Shown here: positions 52,205 through 61,357 of the stretch, piece after piece
Layout of the letters: every line of letters begins with the position of its first letter
How positions within the stretch are numbered: the first letter of the stretch is position 1
From: Methanooceanicella nereidis
GTDB lineage: Archaea; Halobacteriota; Methanocellia; Methanocellales; Methanocellaceae
NCBI RefSeq assembly: GCF_021023085.1
Contig: NZ_PGCK01000003.1
Location: 186,001 to 250,000, forward strand
Direction of reading: 5' to 3'
Length of the DNA: 64,000 nt
The notes under the pieces: model-generated
Databases searched by the model: none
What the model was told of the DNA's origin: nothing
Seen by the model: the letters and a program-made list of their open reading frames with translations, nothing else
Position numbers and translations under genes: made by a program

Positions 52205-53500
52205 CTCTCCCGCTCCTGATCTATCCCTTATCCTCTTCTGAAGATGTATGGTATCGTATATGTCGCAGTGTTCCAAAAAACCTCTCTCGACACAAAAGCG
52301 CGTGTTTGCAAGCTTTCTTCCGTTCTCGCCCATCTCTCTCCTTAATTCGGGGTTCTCGATGAGCGAGATGATCCGTTCGGCAAGCTCCCGGTGGTCTCTT
52401 GGCTTGAAAAGGTGCCCGTTAAAGCCATCCATTATCTGTTCGGGGATGCCTCCGATATTCGATCCGATAAGCGGCTTTGAGAAACACATGGCCTCAGACA
52501 GGACCAGTCCGAAACCTTCATTGATCGACGGCAGGACCAGCATGTCGCATGCCTCATAAGCCTCAAGGAGGTCCTCGTTGCTGACCTTGCCTAAAAATTT
52601 TATATGTTCGCCGATGCCGAGCTCATCCACAAGAGCTTCCAGCTCTTCCAGCATGTTCTTCCTTCCAAGTATCTTTTTGGTCAGGGAACCGTTCCCGATG
52701 AACACGCAGGTCGTCTTCGGTTCCTTACGCACGACCTCTTTCATGGCCCTTATCAGGTATTCCTGCCCTTTCCTGGGGTCTATTCGCGCGACACACAGCA
52801 CTATATTATGGTCTTTCTGTATGTCGAATTTTTCCCTAAAGCCATTCTCCTCGCTCCGGCAATATTTCTCGGTCTCTATGAAAGGATTGATCTTTGATAT
52901 CTTTTCAGGGTCTAGCCCGCTTTCCACTGCAGTCCTCACATATTCATCCGTCGAGAATATGATCCGGTCATAGTACTGCATGTACCTTATGAGAAAATCC
53001 CGCCATTCGGCAGGCATCACATCCGTGAACGGGATGTGCCATGTGAACACGGTCGGAACGTTCAATTCGCCCCGGAGTAAGAATGCAAGCGGCATGACCT
53101 GAAAATCATGGACATGCAATATATCGAACTGCTCGGTCTCATATACCTGTTTAACCTTTTCGTACATGCTGACGTTGAACCCCAGGTATTCGGGATAGCC
53201 CTGGTTGAACCTGTCTTCGACGGGGACATAGTTCACTTTTTCATTGCCATGGGTGATGTCGATTATCAATTCCTTGAATTTAAAATAACCTTCGATAGAT
53301 TCCAGGACATTCTCCTGGTCTGACATGCGATATACTTTTATACCGTCCACGACCTCGAAGTCGGGCGCATCCCCGGCCTTAAGATGGACCACGACCAGTT
53401 CATCCCCGCGATCGATCAGCCTCCTTCCAAGGGCAAGCAAATATCGCGTCACTCCACCCACGTACGGATAAAATGATTGGGATACTGTGCAAATTTTCAT
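52187..53500 (-). CDS. GT4-family glycosyltransferase
   Basis: A 437-residue cytoplasmic GT-B glycosyltransferase. The N-terminal domain starts with SQSFYPYVGGVTRYLLALGR, the C-terminal domain has VARIDPRKGQEYLI and the nucleotide-sugar site SINEGFGLVLSEAM followed by SNIGGIPEQI. It could be a glycogen-synthase-like or TreT-like enzyme, judging from its convergent GH15 neighbour, but the acceptor is not known. Confidence 0.9.
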   Translation of the reverse strand: MKICTVSQSFYPYVGGVTRYLLALGRRLIDRGDELVVVHLKAGDAPDFEVVDGIKVYRMSDQENVLESIEGYFKFKELIIDITHGNEKVNYVPVEDRFNQGYPEYLGFNVSMYEKVKQVYETEQFDILHVHDFQVMPLAFLLRGELNVPTVFTWHIPFTDVMPAEWRDFLIRYMQYYDRIIFSTDEYVRTAVESGLDPEKISKINPFIETEKYCRSEENGFREKFDIQKDHNIVLCVARIDPRKGQEYLIRAMKEVVRKEPKTTCVFIGNGSLTKKILGRKNMLEELEALVDELGIGEHIKFLGKVSNEDLLEAYEACDMLVLPSINEGFGLVLSEAMCFSKPLIGSNIGGIPEQIMDGFNGHLFKPRDHRELAERIISLIENPELRREMGENGRKLANTRFCVERGFLEHCDIYDTIHLQKRIRDRSGAGESLLTE

Positions 53501-53653
53501 ATTTTAACATCTTGCTATTTTGGGCTAAATATATTGGTCGAATAAAAAACCAATAAAAAGGTCTAATGACAGTGTAAAGCACGTTATTAATTTCAATTTA
53601 CTAAAAAATAATAATTTTGTTAATTTTAAATGAAAAATGTGATAAGCAGCCTA

Positions 53654-54946
53654 TTACGGGTATAACCTGCTTATGGTTCGCGGATATGGTATTGTATCCC
53701 TTATATGCTCCGCCCCGCAGATCCACCTGACCAGGCGCTCGGCTCCCATGCCGAATCCGGAATGCGGGACTGAACCATATCTTCTCAGGTCCAGATACCA
53801 TGCGTACTTCGACGGATCCTCGCCCTGTTTCCTTAATCGCCCTTCAAGCAGGCCCAGGTCAGTTTCCCTTTCGCTTCCGCCGATTATCTCTCCAAACCCT
53901 TTAGGCCCTATCATGTCCACGTTAAGCACTTTCTCATTCCCGGCATCCTTCATGTAGAACGCCTTCACGGCCAGCGGGTACTCCGTAATGAACAAAGGCT
54001 TGTCATAATGCATAGAAAGCTGTCTTTCCTCATGCGTCCCGAAATCCTCTCCCCATTGTATCCGGTAACCATCTTCGTGCAATATCCTTATCGCGTCATC
54101 GTATGTTATCCTGGGGAAAGGCGGCTTGAGGTTAAGGAAGTACTCGGGGTCGCTTCCGAGTGACCTGATCTCTTCTGCCCTTTCTTCCGCCGTCTTGTTA
54201 CATATGTATGATACAAGGTCTTCGAGCATATTGAGCATCTCATAGAGACCCATCCATGCCATCTCCGCCTCGATATGCCAGTATTCGGCCAGATGCCTCG
54301 TGGTGCGCGACTTTTCCGCCCTGAAAGACGGTGTGATCGCATAAACGTTCTCCAGCCCGAAGATGAGCGACTCCAGGTAGAGCTGGGCGCTCTGGGAGAG
54401 GTAAGCTTTCTCATCGAAATATTTTATTTCGAACAGCGTAGAGCCGCCCTCGCATGAGCTTGACATGATTATAGGCGGCGTGACCTCATAGAAACTGTTG
54501 TTCCTGAACCATTCTCTTGCCGCGTTGAGCACCGAGTCCTTGACCTTCATTATGGCCACAAGCTCTTTACTCCTGACATGCAGGTGCCTGAGGTCCAGCA
54601 GCACTTCCGGGTTGTGGCCTTCGCCGAAGATCGGATAATCCTGGGCGCAGCCTACGAGCTCGATACCCGTACTTACAAGTTCCTTGCCTCCGGGTGCCCT
54701 GGCATCGGTCCTCACTTTAGCCTTCAAGCGGACGGAGCACTCCAGAGATAAAGAGTCGGCTGTCATCAGATCATCGTCGCTGACATTTCCCTTTTTAGTG
54801 GTGACCTGTATCTCTCCCGTAGAGTCCCGTATGGTGGTGAAAACGATCTTGCCGCTGGACCGGTTCTTTACGACCCATCCGCCTACCTCTATCTCTTCAC
54901 CGTCGCTGTAATTACCTGAAAGGATGTCTTTGATCTTCGCTAACAT
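53654..54946 (-). CDS. asnS: Asparaginyl-tRNA synthetase
   Basis: Charges tRNA-Asn in the cytoplasm. The 430 residues have an OB-fold anticodon domain (about 1-105) and a class IIb catalytic core with motif 2 in FRAEKSRTTRHLAEYWHIE, GSEREDD-like GGSERETDLG, and motif 3 GFGMGAERLVRWICG followed by IRDTIPYPRT. The HIEAEMAW stretch favours AsnRS over AspRS. It has no Shine-Dalgarno site and may be leaderless. Confidence 0.92.
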   Translation of the reverse strand: MLAKIKDILSGNYSDGEEIEVGGWVVKNRSSGKIVFTTIRDSTGEIQVTTKKGNVSDDDLMTADSLSLECSVRLKAKVRTDARAPGGKELVSTGIELVGCAQDYPIFGEGHNPEVLLDLRHLHVRSKELVAIMKVKDSVLNAAREWFRNNSFYEVTPPIIMSSSCEGGSTLFEIKYFDEKAYLSQSAQLYLESLIFGLENVYAITPSFRAEKSRTTRHLAEYWHIEAEMAWMGLYEMLNMLEDLVSYICNKTAEERAEEIRSLGSDPEYFLNLKPPFPRITYDDAIRILHEDGYRIQWGEDFGTHEERQLSMHYDKPLFITEYPLAVKAFYMKDAGNEKVLNVDMIGPKGFGEIIGGSERETDLGLLEGRLRKQGEDPSKYAWYLDLRRYGSVPHSGFGMGAERLVRWICGAEHIRDTIPYPRTISRLYP

Positions 54947-55074
54947 AACAATATCATCTTCATATCGGATAACGCCATTATAGCTCGCCGGTATGCCCGA
55001 AAGGTCCCCGCCGGAAATATAACGGCTCAGGTTATCTTTGTCGTATTTCTAAAAATCTTTTACTATATGGCATG

Positions 55075-55464
55075 CTATGGCTTGCCAATAAGCTGCTTGT
55101 GCTTGTTCTCGACGATCTCCCGGCATATCTCGAAGAACACGTCAACTTCCGCATCCTGCTTGTTGTCAAGCCGCCTTGTTATGATTTCCTCGAACTCGTC
55201 GAGGAACCTGATCGTAGTATCGGTCTTCTTTCCCTCTTTACGAATAAGGTTATACAACCATTCCATGTAGCGCCTGACGGTCGCGACGTCCCTGGCCTGC
55301 GACGGCTCCATCAGCAGGTCCATAAGGCCTTCGCAAACAGCGTGAGCGATGTCTTCCGGGGGCTGGCCTTTTCCTGCAAAATACGCGGCTCCCCTGAACC
55401 TGTTGACCGCGTCGCGGATGATAAGGTCCCTGTATCTGGATAGTTCTTTTGTCGTTGAATACAT
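55075..55464 (-). CDS. Hypothetical helical protein
   Basis: 129 residues, soluble and mostly helical, with FRGAAYFAGKGQPPEDIAHA in the first half and an acidic/basic second half (IRFLDEFEEIITRRLDNK). I do not recognise the family. It lies between asnS and the MscS gene on the same strand, with its own spacing on both sides. Confidence 0.6.
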   Translation of the reverse strand: MYSTTKELSRYRDLIIRDAVNRFRGAAYFAGKGQPPEDIAHAVCEGLMDLLMEPSQARDVATVRRYMEWLYNLIRKEGKKTDTTIRFLDEFEEIITRRLDNKQDAEVDVFFEICREIVENKHKQLIGKP

Positions 55465-55637
55465 GATAATGCGCCCTTAGTTTTTAACAGCCATTTTCTT
55501 CTTTCATTAATATTTCCGGTATGTCCTGATAAACGGATAAACATAACTGAATTTTTTTAACAAGGAGTAAAAATAGGCTGAAGTTTCACCGGTGCTCTTA
55601 CGTCATGGCGGACGGACCTCAAAGCGCCAATACCGGA

Positions 55638-56834
55638 TCACTTTGGTATGACGGTCTTTATCGGGTACGGGATCTCAATGCCCTCTTCTTTGAACCTTGC
55701 GAGCACTTTCCTGTATATGACGTCAGGCACGCTGAGGTCTTCCCTGTACGAGTCGATCCATACGAGCATCGTGATGTCCACCGAAAAGTCGCCCAGTGCG
55801 GAAACATATGCCCTCGGACCAGGCTCTTTCGATACCTGGGGCAATTCCGAAGCGATCCTTTCCATTATCGCACACGCCTTATCGACGTCCGACCTGTAGG
55901 ATATGCCCACTTTTATCGTGACACGCACCTTTGAACTGGGCTGGGACATGTTGACTATCTTGCTTCTCGCCATCTCCTCGTTAGGCACGATAACTACCCT
56001 GTTGTCCATCGTCCTGATGCGCGTGCTTCGCAGGCCGACGTCGAGCACGTCCCCCTGTCCTATGCTGGGAAGTATGAGCCTGTCACCTACCTTGTAAGGC
56101 CTGTCGGTCAATATCGCAACAGCGCCGAACAGGTTGGACAAGGACTCTTTGGCAGCCAGCGCCACCGCGATACCCACGACCCCTAGGCTCGCGATCAGCG
56201 GCGTGATCTCAACGCCAAACTGCCCTATGATCATTATGACCGCTATCGAGTATACCAGCACGACCAGGAACTTTCTAAGGAATGGCATCAGATGGTCGTC
56301 AAGGTCCGAATTGGTTTTCGGGGCCACGTCCGTTACATACCATTTTATTATTCCTTTTATCAGGTTTGAAACGACGTAGGCGCATAAGAGTATGAGCACG
56401 ATCGCGGAAAGCCTGTCCAGCATCGTGATGGCGTTCACCGGCATATGATTGATAGTCTTGAACGCCAGGTAGATGCCGGCGACGATGACTATGACCTGTA
56501 TCGGGCCTTTTATGACCGATAATATCTCGTCGTCCAGCGTCGACTTGGTCTTTGAGACAAGATGGGGGGCTACATCCAATACGATCCTCTTGACGATCTC
56601 GGATAAGATAAGGAATATGGCAACGATCAACAGTGCTGCCATCAGGTCGGCAATAAACGGGCTTAAGCCGGTGTTCATGGATATCCAGTTTTCTATGGCG
56701 TCAGCGAAGGGGTTAATGTCCATAAAGCTTCCGGCGGTCGCACTGGCAGTGGAGTTCACTGTATCGTTCGCCGGCTGCGTCATAGCGATTGGGTCATTAG
56801 GCAGTGAGCTGCTATTGTCCACGATCTCGAGCAT
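55638..56834 (-). CDS. mscS: Small-conductance mechanosensitive channel, MscS family
   Basis: 398 residues. About five transmembrane helices (from residue ~35 to ~240) precede the pore helix and conserved beta domain: GVVGIAVALAAKESLSNLFG then AVAILTDRPYKVGDRLILPS and NRVVIVPNEEMARSKIVN, hallmarks of MscS. The C-terminal domain ends EGIEIPYPIKTVIPK. It releases solutes on osmotic downshock. It is the next gene downstream of the CBS operon on the same strand, 349 bp away. Confidence 0.93.
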   Translation of the reverse strand: MLEIVDNSSSLPNDPIAMTQPANDTVNSTASATAGSFMDINPFADAIENWISMNTGLSPFIADLMAALLIVAIFLILSEIVKRIVLDVAPHLVSKTKSTLDDEILSVIKGPIQVIVIVAGIYLAFKTINHMPVNAITMLDRLSAIVLILLCAYVVSNLIKGIIKWYVTDVAPKTNSDLDDHLMPFLRKFLVVLVYSIAVIMIIGQFGVEITPLIASLGVVGIAVALAAKESLSNLFGAVAILTDRPYKVGDRLILPSIGQGDVLDVGLRSTRIRTMDNRVVIVPNEEMARSKIVNMSQPSSKVRVTIKVGISYRSDVDKACAIMERIASELPQVSKEPGPRAYVSALGDFSVDITMLVWIDSYREDLSVPDVIYRKVLARFKEEGIEIPYPIKTVIPK

Positions 56835-56893
56835 TCTAGCTTTTTACTGACCGTTGAGTATTTAACTTTTACTCTGACTATCCAAAATAGTAT

Positions 56894-56998
56894 TTAGACG
56901 AAGGCGCCGGACGTATCGCTCAGGACATGAAGTATGATCGCCATCGTTACAGCAATTGTATAGATCATCGGAGACAGATATTTTTTATTCATCGCCAT
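56894..56998 (-). CDS. Possible 34-residue membrane protein
   Basis: ATG 56998 to TAA 56894-56896, product starting MAMNKKYLSPMIYTIAVT, then a hydrophobic stretch ending in HVLSDTSGAFV. It would be a single-helix membrane peptide. GGTAG lies before the second ATG. Protein-like hydrophobic composition supports it, but the length does not allow a firm call. It sits between mscS and the CBS operon. Confidence 0.4.
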   Translation of the reverse strand: MAMNKKYLSPMIYTIAVTMAIILHVLSDTSGAFV

Positions 56999-57183
56999 CT
57001 ACCGATCAGACTTGAAGCGCCGAAAATAAATAGATTCCCTATACTGCGGATCCATCCGTAGTTATGGCCTCAGGATCGGCATCTTTATCAAAAAACACTA
57101 TAAAAAATTTTCATGAAAGGGTACGATGGCTAAAACATGGGATAAACCGACCCTTCCATGGACTTCTCAATTCCCCTGTGACT

Positions 57184-57945
57184 TTATATGGCCTTGATGA
57201 TATCCCTTCGAGTTATCATACCGATGACATGGTTGTTTTCATTCATCACAGGCAGTGCGCCGATATCTTTTTCTATCATCAGTTTAGCCGCATCTTTTAT
57301 CTGCGTATCGTGGGGCACCGTGATAACGCTGACGCTCATTATGTCCATGGCGATAAGCATCTCGACCTTGTTGTCCTGCCGGTTTTGCTGGGCATGCTTT
57401 TTTATTCCCCTGAATGCCTTTGCGATATCGGTCTCAGACACAAGTCCGACCAGCACATGCCCGTCCATGATCGGGACGCGCGTCACTCCTTTCTCCATCA
57501 TCAGCTTTCTTATATGCGCCACTCTCGCATCCGGGGGTGCTACTACCGGCATCTTCATGATCGACGACACCGTTCCTGCCGGCGTGGCGTTCCTGATGAC
57601 GTCCTTGGTGGTGATCGAACCGACGACATCGCCGTCTACAACTACTACGCAATCGACGTCCTTTAGCATGCTTATGGCTTTCTTCAGGTCATCTTCAGGG
57701 CCGATCATGCTGAAATTGTTGCTCACTGCATCGCATACATGGAACAGCGACGGCGGGTGGTTATATTTTCTCCTTGAGCCAAGTTCCCCGCATATGCTCC
57801 TTAAGGTCACTATTCCCTGGACTTCGTCCTTGTGTTTAACGACCAGCCTTCTGACATGGTATTTATCCATCATGTCGAGAGCTTCGGACATCCTGGCCGA
57901 TTTATCGATCGTATGCGGTTTAGACATGATATCTTTCACTTTCAT
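57184..57945 (-). CDS. Four-CBS-domain protein (CBS operon gene 5)
   Basis: About 253 residues holding four CBS motifs (roughly 1-60, 65-130, 135-190 and 195-253), with typical segments KVKDIMSKPHTIDKSARM, VSSIMKMPVVAPPDARV, GVTRVPIMDGHVLVGLVSE and DIMSVSVITVPHDTQIKD. Paired CBS motifs bind adenosyl ligands such as AMP, ATP or SAM. ATG 57945 is chosen as it follows GGAGG and overlaps the upstream stop (ATGA). It has no enzymatic or membrane domain. Last gene of the five-gene operon. Confidence 0.92.
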   Translation of the reverse strand: MKVKDIMSKPHTIDKSARMSEALDMMDKYHVRRLVVKHKDEVQGIVTLRSICGELGSRRKYNHPPSLFHVCDAVSNNFSMIGPEDDLKKAISMLKDVDCVVVVDGDVVGSITTKDVIRNATPAGTVSSIMKMPVVAPPDARVAHIRKLMMEKGVTRVPIMDGHVLVGLVSETDIAKAFRGIKKHAQQNRQDNKVEMLIAMDIMSVSVITVPHDTQIKDAAKLMIEKDIGALPVMNENNHVIGMITRRDIIKAI

Positions 57946-58787
57946 TCCGGGGCCTCCGATAGCCATTTCAGTATGTTCATGTAGTTGAACTGGCCGGTCA
58001 GCTCGCCGTTTATGACCGGCAGCGCATCATAGTTGTTATCTACCATGATACGGGCGGCGTCGACCGCCTTATCCTCTCGCTTCACGGATGCCAGCGGTGT
58101 CGACATCACGTCCTCAGCGACTATCATGGCCTCCCTGAAATGCCTGTACTTCTTCTGACCTGCATAGGATTCTTTTCTCGTCTCCTTGATATCCTTGACA
58201 TGCCTGGGGTTTATTTCCACGAACCCGAGGTCTGCCATGTTTATAAAGCCCACGTACGGGCTAGTTTCAAGGCCGTCAGTGACTATGACGTTCTCCGCTT
58301 CATTCTCGTCCATGAGATCCATTATGCTGTTTATGGTATGGTGCCTGCTCACTTTCAACATGTTAGACGACATCATGTCCCCGACGCGAAGGTTGCATCC
58401 CAGGAGAGTGAAAAATTTTACAAGATCATGCTTTGTCACGATACCTTTGACCCTATCATCAAAAACGATGAGGCTTGATATCTCGTTCTCAAGCATGAGC
58501 GCGGCAGCTTCCTGTACCGGGATATTCGACGTGACCGTGATCGGGTTCGGCGTCATAACAATCTCCACAGGTATGCTATCGAGCGGACGCCTTCTCCATT
58601 GCGGCTCTGCCTGGTTTAACCTCGCAGCGAGGTCTTTTTTAGTAACTATCCCTTTAAGGTCTTCACCGTCCATCACGACAAGCCTGGAAACTCCGTTGCG
58701 GAGCATCAGGTTTCTCGCCCTGGCAAGGTTATCGCTCATAGATACGGCGAAGACAGGCGAAGACATTATTTCGCCGACCTCTGTCAT
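57942..58787 (-). CDS. Four-CBS-domain protein (CBS operon gene 4)
   Basis: About 281 residues with four CBS motifs; the third (about 130-190) is separated from the fourth by a longer basic linker (KETRKESYAGQKKYRHFREA). Motif-like stretches are VGEIMSSPVFAVSMSDN, VEIVMTPNPITVTSN, VGDMMSSNMLKVSRHH and AEDVMSTPLASVKRED. ATG 58787 overlaps the upstream stop (TGATG) after GGAGGAGGA. Confidence 0.92.
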   Translation of the reverse strand: MTEVGEIMSSPVFAVSMSDNLARARNLMLRNGVSRLVVMDGEDLKGIVTKKDLAARLNQAEPQWRRRPLDSIPVEIVMTPNPITVTSNIPVQEAAALMLENEISSLIVFDDRVKGIVTKHDLVKFFTLLGCNLRVGDMMSSNMLKVSRHHTINSIMDLMDENEAENVIVTDGLETSPYVGFINMADLGFVEINPRHVKDIKETRKESYAGQKKYRHFREAMIVAEDVMSTPLASVKREDKAVDAARIMVDNNYDALPVINGELTGQFNYMNILKWLSEAPE

Positions 58788-59761
58788 CACTCCTCCTCCT
58801 TCAATGACATCATTATATCGTGCTCCGTGATAATCCCGGCCAGCCCTTCATCGCTGATGACCGGGAGGCAGCCGATCTTATTCCTGTACATGAGCTTTGC
58901 CGTAGCCCCCAGGTCTTCATCCGGCCGCACCGTGATTATCTCGCCTTTCATGATGCTGCTCACCGGCAGGCTCAAGGCCTCGTCAACGTTGCCCGTCACC
59001 AGCTTTTTGAACGCATCCCCGCTTCCCAGGTATCTCATTATGTCAGTCGCGGTGACTATGCCGCAGACCAGGTTATTCGAGACTATCGGTAGCCTGCGGA
59101 AACCGCTCTCTATCATCGTCTTTGCAGCCGACTCTATGGACATGTCCGGCGGCGCCGTAGTGACCCTTTCGCTCATCACGTCGCTTATCCTCTTACCCGA
59201 TATCGTCTCGCCCATCAGATGGACAATATCTCTCTCTGTTATGATGCCCACGATCTTTCCATCCTCCGTGACGACCGGAGCGCCTCCTATGGATCTCTCT
59301 ATCATTGTGGAGACCGCGTCTTCCAGCGAGGAGCTATCCTGTATCGTGATGACTTCCTGCTGCATTATCTCAGTTATGGGGCCGTTTATCGCCACGATCA
59401 TGTTACCGTCATATTTTTTGTCTATGATCTGGCGTTTATCTCCGCCCCCTAAAAAATCGATCACATCTACGACAGTGCAGATACCTTCTATCCTCTTTGT
59501 CCCGGGGTCGGCCACCGGCAGCCTTCTATATCCATACCCCACCATAGTCCTGGCCGCTCCCATGATCGTGGTGGTGGGCGGTATAGTGACGACATCCTTG
59601 CTCGCCACGGCCATGATACCGCTTACATGCTGGGATATGCGCTGCTTGAAATCCAGCGGGCCTTTAGTAAAGCTTTCATTCAGGTCATGTACGAACTTTC
59701 CTGTGTTAGCGCGGCGTGAACGCCTGTTTTTTCCAAACTCATTTATACCTTCCCTAGTCAA
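58787..59761 (-). CDS. Four-CBS-domain protein with basic N-terminal extension (CBS operon gene 3)
   Basis: 324 residues. The first ~40 are basic (KNRRSRRANTGK) and carry no recognised domain; four CBS motifs follow (about 45-105, 125-185, 190-250, 265-322), with VSGIMAVASKDVVTIPPTT, ITEIMQQEVITIQDSSS, ISDVMSERVTTAPPDMS and VSSIMKGEIITVRPDED. The start is TTG 59761, overlapping the upstream gene by eight bases; no ATG or GTG fits before the first CBS motif, so the exact start is uncertain. Confidence 0.9.
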   Translation of the reverse strand: MTREGINEFGKNRRSRRANTGKFVHDLNESFTKGPLDFKQRISQHVSGIMAVASKDVVTIPPTTTIMGAARTMVGYGYRRLPVADPGTKRIEGICTVVDVIDFLGGGDKRQIIDKKYDGNMIVAINGPITEIMQQEVITIQDSSSLEDAVSTMIERSIGGAPVVTEDGKIVGIITERDIVHLMGETISGKRISDVMSERVTTAPPDMSIESAAKTMIESGFRRLPIVSNNLVCGIVTATDIMRYLGSGDAFKKLVTGNVDEALSLPVSSIMKGEIITVRPDEDLGATAKLMYRNKIGCLPVISDEGLAGIITEHDIMMSLKEEE

Positions 59762-60539
59762 CCAGCATCGGCCTCCTGCAAGCTCTTATGATATCAAACC
59801 TGTCGATTATGCCCACGATCTTGTTATCCCTTACGACCGGGACCCTGCCGATATTTCTTTCGATGAATATCTTCGCCACCTTTTTTATGCTGTCATCCTC
59901 GTTCACGGTCACCGGGGGCGTCGTCATGATCTTTTGGACCGTAGTGGATGTCATGTGACCTCTTTCGCTCTCGCGCTCTATCCTGGCATAGCCCCGCTTC
60001 ATAATATCCTCACGCGTGACCATGCCTATAACTTCCATATCTTTACTTACGACGGGAAATCCGGTTATCTCGCGCTCTATCATGTTCAGCCATACGCGCG
60101 ACACGTTTTCTTCAGGCTCGCAGACCAGGACTTTTTTTGTCATATAGTTCTTCACGGGCTCATCCTGTAACTCCAGGTCCCCTATGCCCTGAAAAATGTC
60201 GACAATGCTTAAAAGGCCGATAAGGCGTCCATTATCGTCAACTACCGGGACTCTGCCCTCATCCGTGCCCAGCAATGTCCTGGCAGCAGCGGCAAGGCCT
60301 GTTGAACGAGTCACCGTGGGGACATTTCGCCTTATGAACCCTTTGACCGTGACATTCGATCTGGTCGATGTCACCTTGATCACGTCCTGGATGGTTATCA
60401 TGCCCTCGATTTTTTTATCATCGTCAACGACAGGCAAGCTCTGGTAGCCGTATTCCCTCATCAGCTCCCTGGCCCTCGTCACGAACTCATTGCCATTTAT
60501 CGATACCGGGTTTACGGACATCATATCTTCGACTATCAT
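59754..60539 (-). CDS. Four-CBS-domain protein (CBS operon gene 2)
   Basis: About 261 residues, four CBS motifs (about 1-55, 66-120, 128-185, 200-255): VEDMMSVNPVSINGNE, VKGFIRRNVPTVTRST, VKNYMTKKVLVCEPEEN and VQKIMTTPPVTVNEDDS. Set at ATG 60539 since GGTGAT lies immediately upstream; a longer in-frame start at 60596 would overlap the previous gene by 40 bases. Confidence 0.92.
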   Translation of the reverse strand: MIVEDMMSVNPVSINGNEFVTRARELMREYGYQSLPVVDDDKKIEGMITIQDVIKVTSTRSNVTVKGFIRRNVPTVTRSTGLAAAARTLLGTDEGRVPVVDDNGRLIGLLSIVDIFQGIGDLELQDEPVKNYMTKKVLVCEPEENVSRVWLNMIEREITGFPVVSKDMEVIGMVTREDIMKRGYARIERESERGHMTSTTVQKIMTTPPVTVNEDDSIKKVAKIFIERNIGRVPVVRDNKIVGIIDRFDIIRACRRPMLVD

Positions 60540-60556
60540 CATATCACCAGGTTTTT

Positions 60557-61147
60557 TTATTGATAGAATGGGAGATCTTCCCTGCAGCTCGAGCATACGT
60601 ACTTACCGTCGATGTATTCCAGGGACTCCTGGAACTTCTGGCAAACCTCGCATATGCCCTGGATAAAAGTAGTGGGGTTTCTCGTCTCCATCACTTCTTC
60701 CGATTCCTCTGAAAATTCTCCCTGGGGATTATTTTGCCTGATAAGGTCTCTCAGTATCTCGCTAAGCTCTGATGATACCATCATTAGGTCAGAATCGGAT
60801 ACTAGCCCGATCAATTTGTTACCCTGCACCACAGGGAGCCTGCGGATCCTGCGCCTGGACATTTCCCTTGACGCAAGCTCAACGCTCTTGTCCGGTGTGA
60901 TAGTGATCAGGGGCCGGGACATAATGTCCTCGGCTACGACTGTAGAAGGAAGAAGATTCTTTGATACGATCTTTACGACAATGTCGCGCTCGGTGACTAT
61001 TCCTACTGGCCGCGCGCCCTTAGTGATGATAATACACCCCACTTTAGCTTCGGACATTATGCTGCCAAGCCTGTCCGCAGTTTCAGAAACATCGGCTGTT
61101 ATGAGCCTTCGCGACATGACGTCGCTAACGGGTAAATCGGTCTCCAT
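60557..61147 (-). CDS. Two-CBS-domain protein with C-terminal zinc ribbon (CBS operon gene 1)
   Basis: 196 residues. Two CBS motifs (about 5-62 and 70-128; VSDVMSRRLITADVSET and AEDIMSRPLITITPDKS) are followed by an acidic linker (GEFSEESEEVMETRN) and a zinc ribbon C-E-V-C ... C-S-S-C in the last 35 residues. The architecture differs from the four downstream genes and suggests a nucleic-acid- or protein-binding output. First gene of the operon, with GAGGAGC before ATG 61147; its promoter lies in the 210-bp gap shared with the divergent GTPase gene. Confidence 0.92.
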   Translation of the reverse strand: METDLPVSDVMSRRLITADVSETADRLGSIMSEAKVGCIIITKGARPVGIVTERDIVVKIVSKNLLPSTVVAEDIMSRPLITITPDKSVELASREMSRRRIRRLPVVQGNKLIGLVSDSDLMMVSSELSEILRDLIRQNNPQGEFSEESEEVMETRNPTTFIQGICEVCQKFQESLEYIDGKYVCSSCREDLPFYQ

Positions 61148-61357
61148 CTGGCTCGCTCCTCAAGAATCTATATAATCTATGTTATATTATGATGATAATA
61201 TTATTAATATTATCCGTTTTTTAATATGTTAGTAGTATCTATGTGGCGGGGCCATAAAAAACAAACATATCCTCTTACCATCTTCTGGCGTATGCTCGAT
61301 AAGAGAATATTTTAATATAGTTAAAATGCCATAAATTAACACTCGCAGGGGAATTGG

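Noticed and set aside
53654-54946. Aspartyl-tRNA synthetase
   Set aside because: The WHIEAEMAW region and overall motifs fit AsnRS better, although the two families are close.
58827-60170. 447-codon open frame on the plus strand within the CBS operon
   Set aside because: It is the antisense shadow of two clear CBS genes; no motif or ribosome site supports it.
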